Below are positions 8,761 through 18,051 of a DNA stretch of 64,000 nucleotides, piece by piece. Numbering within the stretch: position 1 is the stretch's first letter; each line of letters starts with the position of its first letter. Made by a program: the position numbers and the translations under genes. Source of the DNA: Kitasatospora sp. CB01950 (GTDB taxonomy: Bacteria; Actinomycetota; Actinomycetes; Streptomycetales; Streptomycetaceae); contig NZ_LISX01000016.1 of the NCBI RefSeq assembly GCF_001905465.1, positions 81,891-145,890 on the forward strand, read 5' to 3'. The notes beneath the pieces were generated by a model. The model saw only the letters and a list, made by a program, of their open reading frames with translations, ran no database searches and was not told the origin of the DNA.

Positions 8761-8779
8761 TCGGGTAAGGGTTACCTAT
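8761..8779 (-). promoter_or_regulatory. Candidate iron box (DmdR1/IdeR operator) of the siderophore operon
   Basis: TCGGGTAAGGGTTACCTAT matches 13 of 19 positions of the DmdR/IdeR consensus TTAGGTTAGGCTAACCTAA, including most of the right half ACCTA. It lies 28-46 bases upstream of the first siderophore gene, where a repressor would block transcription. Repression by the iron-loaded regulator is inferred. Confidence 0.6.
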
Positions 8780-8989
8780 CCCGACGGGGCCGGCACAAGA
8801 TCGGCTCACTCGTTCCGGTGAGTTTCGCCCGATGATCCGCGTACCGGCAGCGTCGCTGGGATCCTGACGGACCGTCACCATCACGGTTCGATGACCGGAC
8901 GCCAACAGGACCGCACCGCCCGCCGGTGGCTCGCACCCGGATGAAAGACTGTCCCCCGGGGGAACGGACCGTTTCAGGGGGGTTGAGAG

Positions 8990-10084
8990 TTGAGGGCACG
9001 GGGGGTGCTGGCCGCGCTGACGGCGGCCGTACTGCTGGGCGGGGTGGCGGGCTGCGGCTCGGACGGCGGGCCGGACGGGGGCGAGAACCCGCGCAGCTTC
9101 GCCGAGTTGAAGCACTGGGGGTTCACCGAGTGGGACCGCTGGGCGCAGCGCCACGGCTTCCACAACCCCCCGGTGGCGGGCGTGTGGAGCGCCGAGACGA
9201 TGGACCAGGCGCCGCCGCAACAGCCCGCGCCCGCCCCGGAGTCACCGGCCCCTTCGTCCCCCGCCGCTTCGTCCCCCGCCGCGCCCTCGCCGTCCACGGG
9301 CGGACCGACGGCGGCGGTCGCCGCGCAGCCGGTGCCGCGGCCGTACACCAGCTATCCGGCGTCCGGGAAGGTCTTCATGACGGCCCCGAACGGCGGCACC
9401 GGCCAGTGCTCGGCCACCGTGGTCGCCGATCCGGCGCACCCGGGGCACAGCAACCTGGTGTGGACGGCGGCGCACTGCGTCCACGAGGGCAAGGGCGGTG
9501 ACTGGTACAGGAACCTGGTCTTCGTCCCGGCGTACAACAGCTCGGGCGCGGCCAGCGACCACCACCGGGCGGCGCTCGCCGATGTCGCCCCGCTCGGCCA
9601 GTGGTGGGCCGACCAGGTGATCACCTCGCCGCTGTGGACCACCGAGGGCACCCGGGGCGGGGACGCCGCCAACCAGTACGACTTCGCGGTGCTCAAGGTG
9701 CGCGGCCCGGAGGGTGAGACCCGCTCGCTGGAGGAGGTCATCGGCACCGCAGTGCCGGTGTGGTTCGACGCGCCGCGCGAGCAGTTGGCGATCCAGGCCT
9801 GGGGCTATCCGGCCGTCGCGCCGTTCGACGGGCAGGAGTTGGAGCGCTGCGACTCCGGCCGCCCGGGCTCGCGCAGCTTCGACGCGGCCCGCCCGGCGAT
9901 GCTGGTGATCGGCTGCACGATGACGGCCGGCGCCTCGGGCGGCGGCTGGTTCGCGGACGGTCCGGACGGCCGTCAGCGGCTGGTCAGCAACACCTCGATC
10001 GGCACCTCGGCCCACACCGCCCTGAACGGCCCCTACTTGGAGGGCGTGGCCCGCCAGGCCCTCGACTACATCTCACGGAAGTGA
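8990..10084 (+). CDS. Secreted trypsin-like serine protease, lipoprotein
   Basis: A 364-residue predicted lipoprotein with a short signal peptide ending in the lipobox-like VAGC at residues 19-22. A Trp-rich segment follows (HWGFTEWDRWAQ), then a Ser/Pro/Ala-rich linker and a chymotrypsin-fold protease. The catalytic triad is readable: His in WTAAHC, Asp in YDFAVLKV and Ser in AGASGGGW. The start is a TTG at 8990 after a G-rich stretch; a nearby GTG is an alternative. It is followed after 56 bases by a paralogue with the same layout. The substrate is unknown. Confidence 0.85.
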   Translation: MRARGVLAALTAAVLLGGVAGCGSDGGPDGGENPRSFAELKHWGFTEWDRWAQRHGFHNPPVAGVWSAETMDQAPPQQPAPAPESPAPSSPAASSPAAPSPSTGGPTAAVAAQPVPRPYTSYPASGKVFMTAPNGGTGQCSATVVADPAHPGHSNLVWTAAHCVHEGKGGDWYRNLVFVPAYNSSGAASDHHRAALADVAPLGQWWADQVITSPLWTTEGTRGGDAANQYDFAVLKVRGPEGETRSLEEVIGTAVPVWFDAPREQLAIQAWGYPAVAPFDGQELERCDSGRPGSRSFDAARPAMLVIGCTMTAGASGGGWFADGPDGRQRLVSNTSIGTSAHTALNGPYLEGVARQALDYISRK

Positions 10085-10140
10085 CCGTCCGTCACCTCCC
10101 GCCACTTTTCGACCGACCGACGACCACGGGGGAACTGCCC

Positions 10141-11289
10141 ATGACCACCCAGCATCGAACCGCCGCGCGCCGTGTCCGCACCATCGCTGCGGCCGCCCTG
10201 GTGACGGTGCTCGCCGTCACCACCGCCGCCTGCCAGAGCAGCGGCAAGCCGAACGCGGCCCCGCCGGCCGCCGGCGCCTCGAAGCCGGGCGTGGACGTGA
10301 AGGACATTCAGAACACGCTTGCCAAGGTCTCCAGCTGGACCGCCGACGACTGGTCCGACTGGGCCTCCAAGAACGGCTTCAAGCCGGAGGACCTGGAGAA
10401 GATCAAGAGCTTCTGGGACGGGAAGAAGCTCTCCGGCGCCCAGGGCGTCAAGGTCGACAAGCCGGACACCAAGCAGTTCCCGTCCATCGCGGACGTGGTC
10501 TTCCCGAAGACCATCCCGGCGAAGGCGCAGCCGCACCCGTACAGCGCGGACTCCGCGGTGGTCGGCAAGATCTACTTCGAGAGCCCGGAGGGCGGCATGG
10601 TGTGTTCGGGCACCGTGGTGTCCGACCCGAGCCACCCCGGCAAGAGCAACCTGGTGTGGACGGCTGCGCACTGCGTGCACGGGGGCAAGAACGCCGACTA
10701 CTACCAGAAGCTGATCTTCGTCCCCGGCTACAACAAGTCCGGCGCGAGCAGCAACGGCAAGGTCAAGAGCGCCACCCGTGAACAGCGGGCCCCGATGGGC
10801 GTCTGGGCGGCCCGCTCGCTGTACGTGATGCCGCAGTGGACGACCCAGAAGGAGGGGCACACCGGCAGCGCGATCAGCCAGTTCGACTTCGCGGTGATCC
10901 GGGTGGCCTCGGAGGACGGCTCCAGCCGTTCGCTGGAGGAGACCGTGGGCGGTTCGGTGCCGATCTGGTTCGGCGCCCAGCCGGGCGAGATCGCCTCGGC
11001 GTCGTCGTGGGGCTACCCGGCCGGGCCGCCCTTCGACGGCGAGGAGTTGGAGCATTGCGACTCCACCCTGAAGCCGACCCCGTTCGTCTTCGACTCCTCC
11101 CGGCCGCCGATGCTCGCCATCGGCTGCGACATGACCGGCGGCTCCTCCGGCGGCGGCTGGTTCACCAAGCGCGACGGCAAGACGATGCTGTTCTCCGACA
11201 ACTCGTTCGGTGACGACACCTGGATGGCCGGCCCCAACCTGGGTTCGGACGCCAAGAAGATGTTCGACGCGTTCCTCCAGGCCAAGTAG
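10141..11289 (+). CDS. Secreted trypsin-like serine protease, lipoprotein (paralogue)
   Basis: A 382-residue protein with signal peptide and lipobox-like TAAC near residue 28. A helical Trp-rich segment (SSWTADDWSDWASKNGF, then SFWDGKK) precedes a chymotrypsin-fold protease with His in WTAAHC, Asp in FDFAVIRV and Ser in GGSSGGGW. The ATG follows GGGGGAA. It shares domain order and whole blocks (SNLVWTAAHCVH, WGYPA, PFDG-E-LE-CDS) with the gene just upstream, so the pair is a tandem duplication. A strong hairpin follows the stop. Confidence 0.87.
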   Translation: MTTQHRTAARRVRTIAAAALVTVLAVTTAACQSSGKPNAAPPAAGASKPGVDVKDIQNTLAKVSSWTADDWSDWASKNGFKPEDLEKIKSFWDGKKLSGAQGVKVDKPDTKQFPSIADVVFPKTIPAKAQPHPYSADSAVVGKIYFESPEGGMVCSGTVVSDPSHPGKSNLVWTAAHCVHGGKNADYYQKLIFVPGYNKSGASSNGKVKSATREQRAPMGVWAARSLYVMPQWTTQKEGHTGSAISQFDFAVIRVASEDGSSRSLEETVGGSVPIWFGAQPGEIASASSWGYPAGPPFDGEELEHCDSTLKPTPFVFDSSRPPMLAIGCDMTGGSSGGGWFTKRDGKTMLFSDNSFGDDTWMAGPNLGSDAKKMFDAFLQAK

Positions 11290-11301
11290 CCCGGGACACG
11301 C

Positions 11302-11339
11302 GAACGGCCCGAGGAAGGGACTCCTTCCTCGGGCCGTTC
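11302..11339. terminator. Bidirectional terminator between the protease pair and hflX
   Basis: A perfect 17-base-pair stem (11302-11318 with 11323-11339, arms beginning GAACGGCCCGAGG) with a 4-base loop, between convergent genes. Its CGGCCCGAGGA arm resembles that of the lexA-dinG terminator. Confidence 0.82.
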
Positions 11340-11349
11340 TGCGTACGGA

Positions 11350-12852
11350 CTACGCGGTGACGACCGCGTACCGCTCCAGCTCACTCGCGAGCACCGCCGC
11401 CACCTTGGCGTGCAGCAGCGTGCCCTCCGCGGTGTGCTCGGTGGAGAGCAGCTCGCCCTCCGCGTGCACCCGGGAGACCAGGTCGCCGCGGGTGTACGGC
11501 ACCAGCACCTTGACCTCCACCGCCGGGCGCGGCAGTTCCTCGTCGATCAGGGCGAGGAGCTCGTCGATGCCCTGGCCGCTGCGGGCCGACACCACGATGG
11601 CGTGCGGCTCGCGGCGCAGCAGGCGCTGGAGCACCGCCGGGTCGGCGGCGTCCGCCTTGTTGATCACCACGATCTCGGGCACGTTCTGTGCGTCGACCGA
11701 GACGATCACCTCGCGGACGGCGGCGAGCTGCGTCTCCGGCTCCGGGTGGGAGCCGTCCACCACGTGCAGGATGAGGTCGGCGTCGGCGACCTCCTCCATG
11801 GTGGAGCGGAACGCCTCGACCAGGTGGTGCGGCAGGTGCCGGACGAAGCCGACGGTGTCGGCCAGCGTGTACAGCCGGCCGCTCGGGGTCTGCGCCCGGC
11901 GGACCGTCGGGTCCAGGGTGGCGAACAGCGAGTTCTCCACCAGGACGCCGGCGCCGGTGAGCCGGTTGAGCAACGAGGACTTGCCGGCGTTGGTGTACCC
12001 GGCGATCGCCACCGAGGGCACCTGGTGGCGCCGCCGCTCCTGCCGCTTGGTGTCGCGGCCCTTCTTCATGTCGGCGATCTCCTTGCGGAGCTTCGCCATC
12101 TTCTCGCGGATCCGCCGACGGTCGGTCTCGATCTTGGTCTCACCGGGACCACGGGTGGCCATGCCGCCGCCCGAGGTGCCGGAGCCACCGCCACCCATCT
12201 GCCGGGACAGCGACGCACCCCAGCCGCGCAGTCGCGGCAGCATGTACTGCATCTGCGCGAGCGAGACCTGCGCCTTGCCCTCACGGGACTTGGCGTGCTG
12301 GGCGAAGATGTCCAGGATCAGGGCGGTGCGGTCGACGACCTTGACCTTGACCACGTCTTCCAGGTGGATCAGCTGGCCGGGCGTCAGCTCACCGTCGCAG
12401 ACCACGGTGTCGGCGCCGGTGGAGGCGACCAGGTCGCGCAGCTGCTGAGCCTTGCCGGAGCCGATGTAGGTGGCCGCGTCGGGCTTGTCACGGCGCTGGA
12501 TCACGCCGTCCAGGACTTCGGAGCCGGCCGTCTCGGCGAGGGCGGCGAGCTCGGCCATCGAGTTCTCCGCCTCCTCCAGCGTGCCGTCCGTCCACACGCC
12601 GACGAGTACCACGCGCTCCAGACGGAGCTGGCGGTACTCGACTTCGGTGACGTCCTGCAGTTCGGTGGAGAGGCCGGCCACGCGTCGGAGCGCGGCGCGC
12701 TCGGAGCGGTCGTACTGCTCTCCGTCGTAGGTGTTGCCGAGGCCCTCGTCGATCGCCGCGAGGTCCTCGTCCATCAGGGCTTCCGCCTTGAGGTCGGCGA
12801 GGCGGCTGGCCGACTCGCTCGATCGGGTGCGGCTGTCGAACGTGGAGGTCAT
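11350..12852 (-). CDS. hflX: Ribosome-associated GTPase HflX
   Basis: A 500-residue TRAFAC GTPase; the family splits stalled 70S ribosomes under stress. The N-terminal HflX domain includes GELTPGQL and the GGGGSGTSGGGMATRGPGETKIETDRR block. G1 is GYTNAGKSSLLN, G3 DTVGFVRHLP and G4 NKADAAD. The ATG at 12852 is supported by AAGGATGAA directly upstream and starts one base after the stop of the RSH gene, with its ribosome binding site inside that gene. Translation of the two is therefore likely coupled. Confidence 0.95.
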   Translation of the reverse strand: MTSTFDSRTRSSESASRLADLKAEALMDEDLAAIDEGLGNTYDGEQYDRSERAALRRVAGLSTELQDVTEVEYRQLRLERVVLVGVWTDGTLEEAENSMAELAALAETAGSEVLDGVIQRRDKPDAATYIGSGKAQQLRDLVASTGADTVVCDGELTPGQLIHLEDVVKVKVVDRTALILDIFAQHAKSREGKAQVSLAQMQYMLPRLRGWGASLSRQMGGGGSGTSGGGMATRGPGETKIETDRRRIREKMAKLRKEIADMKKGRDTKRQERRRHQVPSVAIAGYTNAGKSSLLNRLTGAGVLVENSLFATLDPTVRRAQTPSGRLYTLADTVGFVRHLPHHLVEAFRSTMEEVADADLILHVVDGSHPEPETQLAAVREVIVSVDAQNVPEIVVINKADAADPAVLQRLLRREPHAIVVSARSGQGIDELLALIDEELPRPAVEVKVLVPYTRGDLVSRVHAEGELLSTEHTAEGTLLHAKVAAVLASELERYAVVTA

Positions 12853-12853
12853 T

Positions 12854-15151
12854 TCATCCTTGGGTCGGTCGGGTGATGCTCTCGGACAACACGGCGGAGC
12901 CGCCGTGAATTCCCCACGATGGTCGCACGCCCGCTGTGCCCGAGTCATCCCTTTTACCAGCCGTCGCGGCGGCCCCCGCCACCGGCCCCGGTACGGCCGG
13001 CTCCGCCCCCGCCGCCGGCATCGCGGGCCGGGCCGGCAACTCCTCGGGCCCGCCCGGCCGGTAGACGTCGTACACGCCGGAGACCCGGAGCATCGCCCGC
13101 ATCACGGCGGGCAGCACGGCGGCGTCGGCCAGTTCCAGGGTGTAGCTGTGCCGGACCCGCAGCTGGCGGGGCGGCTCGACGTCGGCGGAGAAGATCGACA
13201 CGCCCTCGCCGGAGATCGCGGCGGTCAGGTCGGCCAGCAGCCGGGGCCGGTTCAGCGCCTCGGCGTGCAGCGTCGCCCGGTAGCCCCACTGCGGGGCACC
13301 GCCGGGCAGCCAGCGGACCTCCACCCGGCGGCGGCCGCCGCGCAGCATCCGGAGGCCGGTCGGACAGGGCGCCCGGTGCACCGCGACGACCTTGCCGCGC
13401 AGCACGATGCCGGTCACCTCGTCGGGCGGCACCGGCGTGCAGCAGCGCGCCAACCGGACGGCGGCGCCCGGCAGTTCGGGCACATCGGCGGGCGCTCCGG
13501 CGGCCGGCGCGGGCGGGGCGGCGGGCGTCGGGGCGCCGGGCGCGGGCGGCCGTTCGGCGGCGGGTGCGGGCAGCGGTCCGGCCGCCAGCCGGCGTTCGAT
13601 GGCGAGCCGGGCGGCGGGGGTGCGGACGTACTCCAGCCACTCCGGGTCCGGTCCGCTGTCCTCGTCGACGGGGGCGGTGAGCAGGCCGAGCACGTCGCCG
13701 TCGCGCAGTTCGGTGGAGAGCGCGGTGAGCCGGCCGTTGACCCGGGCGCCGATGCACCGGTGCCCGGTGTCCTCGCCGATCAGGTAGGCGGCGTCCAGAC
13801 AGCTGGCACCGGCGGGCAGGTGCAGGGTGGTGCCGTCCTCGGTGACGGCGGTGATCTCGCGGTCGTCGCGCAGGTCGGCGGTGAGCGCGGACCAGAAGGC
13901 GTCCGGGTCGGGGGTGCCCTGCTGCCATTCCAGCAGGCGGGCCAGCCAGCCGGGGCGGGCCGGGTCGGTGCGGTCCTCGGGGTCGTCGGCGGCGCCCTGC
14001 CGGTCGGTGCGCGGGTCGCCGAGCGCGACCACGCCGGTCTCGGCGACCTCGTGCATCCGCCGGGTGCGTACCAGGACCTCGACCACCTCGCCGCCGGGCA
14101 GCGCCACCGCGGTGTGCAGCGACTGGTACAGGTTGAACTTGGGGGCGGCCACGAAGTCCTTGAACTCGCCGGGCAGCGGCGTCCAGCAGGTGTGCAGTTC
14201 GCCGAGCACCGCGTAGCAGTCGGCGTTCTCCTCGACCACCACCAGCAGCCGGCCGAAGTCGGCGGGCCGCAGCCCCGCGCTGTCCGGGCCGGCCTCGCGC
14301 TTGATCATCACCCGGTGCAGCGAGACCAGGTGCCGGGGGCGGACGGTCACGGTGGAGGAGATCCCGGCCTCGGCGAGCTGGCGGCCGAGTTCGGCGGCGA
14401 ACGGGGCGAGCACGCCGTCCGTCCAGCCGCCGGCCACCGCGTCGGTGCGCGCGTACTCCTCGGGGTGCAGGGTGGCGAAGACGATGTCCTCCAGCTCCGC
14501 CTTCACCACCTGGATGCCGAGCCGTTCGGCGAGCGGGATCAGCACGTCCCGGGTGACCTTGGCGATCCGCACCTGGCTTGCCGGCTTCATGTGCCGGATG
14601 GTGCGCATGTTGTGCAGCCGGTCGGCGAGTTTGACCACCATCACCCGGACGTCGTCGCCGGTGGCGACCAGCATCTTGCGGAAGGTCTCGGGTTCGGCCG
14701 CCGCGCCGAAGTCGACCTTCTCCAACTTGGTGACGCCGTCCACCAGGTACGCGACCTCCGGCCCGAAGTGCTCGGCGACCTGATCGAGCGTCACCTCGGT
14801 GTCCTCGACGGTGTCGTGCAGCAGCGAGGCGACCAGCGTGGTGGTGTCCGCGCCGAGTTGGGCGAGGATCATGGTGACCGCGAGCGGGTGGGTGATGTAC
14901 GGCTCGCCGCTCTTGCGGGTCTGCCCGCGGTGGCTCGCCTCGGCGACCCGGTAGGCCCGGGCCAGCAGCGCCAGGTCGGCCTGCGGGTGGTGCACCCGGT
15001 GCGCCTGCACGATCGGTTCGATGGCGTCGGGGACGGGCGTCCGCCCGGTGGCGAGCAGCGCCGCCCGGCCGGCCCGGCCGAGCGCCGCACGGCTGAAGCG
15101 GCTCGCCTGCTGCTTGGACGGCGAGCCCGCCAACTCGGAGCGGATGGTCAT
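12854..15151 (-). CDS. RelA/SpoT homologue (RSH), (p)ppGpp synthetase/hydrolase
   Basis: A 765-residue long RSH protein that sets alarmone levels. The HD hydrolase domain is clear (LLHDTVEDT, then VVKLADRLHNMRT). The synthetase domain keeps FKDFVAAPKFNLYQSLHT and the EVLVRT stretch with its glutamate, but is more divergent than RelA: the usual Gly-Ile-Ala-Ala-His-Trp motif after the latter reads GVVALGD. A TGS domain lies near residues 455-520, a proline-rich linker follows, and a zinc-finger/ACT region (RCCTPVPPDE) ends the protein. Start ATG after GGAGGTGCAG. It corresponds by position to the second Streptomyces RSH, RshA. Confidence 0.9.
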   Translation of the reverse strand: MTIRSELAGSPSKQQASRFSRAALGRAGRAALLATGRTPVPDAIEPIVQAHRVHHPQADLALLARAYRVAEASHRGQTRKSGEPYITHPLAVTMILAQLGADTTTLVASLLHDTVEDTEVTLDQVAEHFGPEVAYLVDGVTKLEKVDFGAAAEPETFRKMLVATGDDVRVMVVKLADRLHNMRTIRHMKPASQVRIAKVTRDVLIPLAERLGIQVVKAELEDIVFATLHPEEYARTDAVAGGWTDGVLAPFAAELGRQLAEAGISSTVTVRPRHLVSLHRVMIKREAGPDSAGLRPADFGRLLVVVEENADCYAVLGELHTCWTPLPGEFKDFVAAPKFNLYQSLHTAVALPGGEVVEVLVRTRRMHEVAETGVVALGDPRTDRQGAADDPEDRTDPARPGWLARLLEWQQGTPDPDAFWSALTADLRDDREITAVTEDGTTLHLPAGASCLDAAYLIGEDTGHRCIGARVNGRLTALSTELRDGDVLGLLTAPVDEDSGPDPEWLEYVRTPAARLAIERRLAAGPLPAPAAERPPAPGAPTPAAPPAPAAGAPADVPELPGAAVRLARCCTPVPPDEVTGIVLRGKVVAVHRAPCPTGLRMLRGGRRRVEVRWLPGGAPQWGYRATLHAEALNRPRLLADLTAAISGEGVSIFSADVEPPRQLRVRHSYTLELADAAVLPAVMRAMLRVSGVYDVYRPGGPEELPARPAMPAAGAEPAVPGPVAGAAATAGKRDDSGTAGVRPSWGIHGGSAVLSESITRPTQG

Positions 15152-15327
15152 CTGCACCTCCGGCAGCAACACCGGAGCGACGGCCGACCCGGTGGTCCAT
15201 GCTACCGAGCACAGCACGTTCGGCGAGCCCCCGCTTCGACTCCGCCACCGGCCTCACCCGAACGGGGGGATTAGCCGGATACCGGCCTGGGAAGCGGGAG
15301 CTGACGATTCGTCCGCCTGACCTGCCG

Positions 15328-16206
15328 TTACAGCAGCACGCCCTCGGCGACGATCACGGCGGGGCCGGTCATCTCGATCCGGCCGTCGGGGAACTCCTCG
15401 ATCACCAGCCGGCCGCCGGGCAGGTCGACCGTCCAGCTGACGGCCCGTCCGGTCGCCGCCGGGTCCAGTCCGGCCCGGCGGATCGAAGCCACCGCCACCG
15501 CGCAGGCGCCCGTCCCGCACGAGCGGGTCTCGCCGGAGCCGCGCTCGTGCACCCGCATCGCCACCTGCCGCTCGCCGCGGTCCACCACGAACTCCACGTT
15601 CACGCCCTGGGGGTACACGCCCTCCGGCGCGGTGGCGGGCGCGTCGTACAGGTGCCCGGCGTGCGCGAGGTCCGCCACGAACGCGACCGCGTGCGGGTTG
15701 CCCATGTTGACGTTCAGCGCGGGCCAGCTGCGCCCGTCGACGGTGACGGTGATGTCGTCCGGGCCGGGCAGCACCGCGCGGCCCATGTCCACGGTGATCT
15801 CGCCGGGGGTGCCGTCGGCGGCGTCCTCGGCGACCCGCACCTTCTTCACCCCGCCGCGGGTGGCGACCGCCAGTTCGCCCGGCTTCGCGTGCCCGGCGTG
15901 CACCAGGTAGCGGGCGAAGACCCGCACGCCGTTGCCGCACATCTCGGCGATCGAGCCGTCCGCGTTCCGGTAGTCCATGAACCACTCGGCCTGCCCGGCC
16001 ATCGCCGCCGCGTCCGGCTCGGCGGCCGACCGCACCACCCGCAGCACCCCGTCCGCGCCGATCCCGGCCCGCCGATCGCACAGTTCGGCGACGGTGGCCG
16101 CCGACAGCTCCAGCTCGCCGTCCGGGTCGGGGACGATCACGAAGTCGTTCTGGGTGCCGTGCCCCTTGAGGAAGGCCGTTCCGCTGATACCGCTGTGCTC
16201 GCTCAC
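15328..16206 (-). CDS. dapF: Diaminopimelate epimerase
   Basis: It converts LL- to meso-diaminopimelate for lysine and peptidoglycan. The protein is 292 residues with the two catalytic cysteines in MCGNGVR and SCGTGACA, and the substrate block NMGNPHAV. The GTG at 16206 is the only sensible start. It stands alone on the minus strand, 27 bases downstream of a small membrane protein gene that may share its promoter. Confidence 0.96.
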   Translation of the reverse strand: MSEHSGISGTAFLKGHGTQNDFVIVPDPDGELELSAATVAELCDRRAGIGADGVLRVVRSAAEPDAAAMAGQAEWFMDYRNADGSIAEMCGNGVRVFARYLVHAGHAKPGELAVATRGGVKKVRVAEDAADGTPGEITVDMGRAVLPGPDDITVTVDGRSWPALNVNMGNPHAVAFVADLAHAGHLYDAPATAPEGVYPQGVNVEFVVDRGERQVAMRVHERGSGETRSCGTGACAVAVASIRRAGLDPAATGRAVSWTVDLPGGRLVIEEFPDGRIEMTGPAVIVAEGVLL

Positions 16207-16233
16207 ACCGCCGATGGTAACGGCCGGGGAGTG

Positions 16234-16710
16234 TCAACCACGCAGGTGGACGACCCGCCAGACGGCCAGCGCCAGGGCCACGGCCACCAGCAGGGTGTAG
16301 ACCACGATGGCCTTCCAGCCGGCCCGCTCGGAGCTGCCCCGGCGCGGCACGCCCGGCCACTTGTAACCGGCCCGGCGGGCGGCCATCGCGCCCCAGCCGA
16401 CCGAAGCGGCGGTGATCAGCAGGCCGAGCATCCCGATCATCGCGGTCGCGCCCTCGCTGCCGAAGGCCAGCGGGAAGGCGAACATCAGCGAGCCGAGCAT
16501 CACCGTTCCGGCGATCGGCAGGATCTGCCACCAGCGCAGCCGACGCCGCGGCCGGATGTCCCGCACGTGCACCACGCCCGGCGCGGCGGCCAGGTCGTCG
16601 ATCGCGGGCAGGGCCACCGCGTACGAGGTGGTGGGGACGGCGAGCTCGGGCAGCGTCTCGGATCCGTCGCCCAGCAGCTCATCGGTTTCGGGGCCGGTAC
16701 CCGTTGACAC
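16234..16710 (-). CDS. Small membrane protein of unknown function
   Basis: A 158-residue protein with an acidic N-terminal 55 residues, a basic RPRRRLRWW stretch, two adjacent hydrophobic helices near residues 63-105 and a third at about 132-152. No catalytic motif is recognised. It starts with GTG and sits between miaA and dapF, 27 bases upstream of dapF. Its conserved position suggests a core actinomycete gene, but its function is unknown. Confidence 0.75.
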   Translation of the reverse strand: MSTGTGPETDELLGDGSETLPELAVPTTSYAVALPAIDDLAAAPGVVHVRDIRPRRRLRWWQILPIAGTVMLGSLMFAFPLAFGSEGATAMIGMLGLLITAASVGWGAMAARRAGYKWPGVPRRGSSERAGWKAIVVYTLLVAVALALAVWRVVHLRG

Positions 16711-16964
16711 GCGGCCTCCCCAGATGGCTCGACGCGGGCTCCGGGAGCTCGCGGGCAGTGAGGCCGGCCCGCGTGCCGGGCCTCGGTGCTACCGATGATG
16801 GCACGTGGCAAGACCCCGACAGGGCGTCCACCGGGTTGATCGGGTGATCCGATGCCAGGACGTGATCCGGTCGTGACCGCCGGTGCCTTCTGCACCTGCG
16901 TCTGCCGGTGCAGCTGCCCGGGCGACTGGCCGGATCACGCCCCCGGAGAGCCGAAATCCGCCGG

Positions 16965-17969
16965 TCAGCCGGTGTCGCCGGAACGTTCCGGGCAGTCGAT
17001 CAGTTCCATTGCGCGGCCCAGGAGTTCGACCGGATCGGCGCCCTCCGGACGGTCCAGCCAGTGGATCCGCGCGTCCCGCCGGAACCACGACTCCTGGCGC
17101 CGGGCGAACCGCCGGGTGGCCCGCACGGTCTCCTCCCGCGCCTCGTCCTCGGTGCACTCGCCGGCGAAGAACGCCAGCACCTGCTGGTAGCCCAGCGCCC
17201 GGCTCGCGGTCAGCCCCTCGCGCAGCCCGACCCGCTCCAGCTCCCGTACCTCGTCCAGCAGACCGGCCTCCCACATCCGGTCCACCCGCAGCTCGATCCG
17301 CCGGTCCAGCTCCGGACGCGGCACCTGCACGCCGATCTGCACCGCCTCGTACACGGCCCGCTGGGTCGGCAGGTTCGCGGTGAACGGCTGCCCGGTGATC
17401 TCGATGACCTCCAGCGCCCGGACGATCCGCCGCCCGTTGCTGGTCAGGATCGCCGCCGCGGCCGCCCGGTCCAGCTCGGCCAGCCGCCGGTGCAGCACCC
17501 CCGGCCCGACCCGCTCCAGCTCCTCCTCCAGCCGGGCCCGCACCTCGGGGTCCGTACCGGGGAACTCCATCTCGTCGATCGCCGCCCGCACGTACAGCCC
17601 CGAGCCGCCCACCAGCACCGGCACCTTGCCCACCGCCAGCAGCCGGTCCATCTCGGCCCGGGCCAGGCGCTGGTACTCGGCGACCGAGGCGGCCTCGGTC
17701 ACCTCCCAGATGTCCATCAGGTGGTGCGGGATGCCGCCGCGCTCGGCCTCGGTCAGCTTGGCGGTGCCGATGTCCATGCCCTTGTACAGCTGCATCGAGT
17801 CGGTGTTCACCACCTCCCCGCCGAGCTCACGGGCTATCGCCACCGCCAGGTCCGACTTGCCGGCCGCCGTCGAACCGACGACCGACACCACCCGGCGCGG
17901 GCGTGCGGAGGACACAGAAGAAGAGGAAGAGGAACCGCTCACCCCACCAGTCTCGCAAAACCCGGGCAC
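16965..17969 (-). CDS. miaA: tRNA dimethylallyltransferase
   Basis: It adds a dimethylallyl group to A37 of UNN-reading tRNAs, the substrate later thiomethylated by MiaB, also in this window. The protein is 334 residues; the P-loop is VGSTAAGKSDLA, DSMQLYKGMDIGTAK forms the substrate site and GGSGLYVRA follows. A serine-rich N-terminal extension of about 20 residues is not part of the fold. The start is uncertain: GTG at 17969 or the GTG nine codons later. Confidence 0.94.
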   Translation of the reverse strand: MPGFCETGGVSGSSSSSSVSSARPRRVVSVVGSTAAGKSDLAVAIARELGGEVVNTDSMQLYKGMDIGTAKLTEAERGGIPHHLMDIWEVTEAASVAEYQRLARAEMDRLLAVGKVPVLVGGSGLYVRAAIDEMEFPGTDPEVRARLEEELERVGPGVLHRRLAELDRAAAAAILTSNGRRIVRALEVIEITGQPFTANLPTQRAVYEAVQIGVQVPRPELDRRIELRVDRMWEAGLLDEVRELERVGLREGLTASRALGYQQVLAFFAGECTEDEAREETVRATRRFARRQESWFRRDARIHWLDRPEGADPVELLGRAMELIDCPERSGDTG

Positions 17970-18051
17970 CTCCCGTGTCGCACCCTCGTTGACCGGGGAA
18001 GATCAGCTATGTCTGGTACCGATCTGATGCGAAAAGCGAGGAACGCACTTC

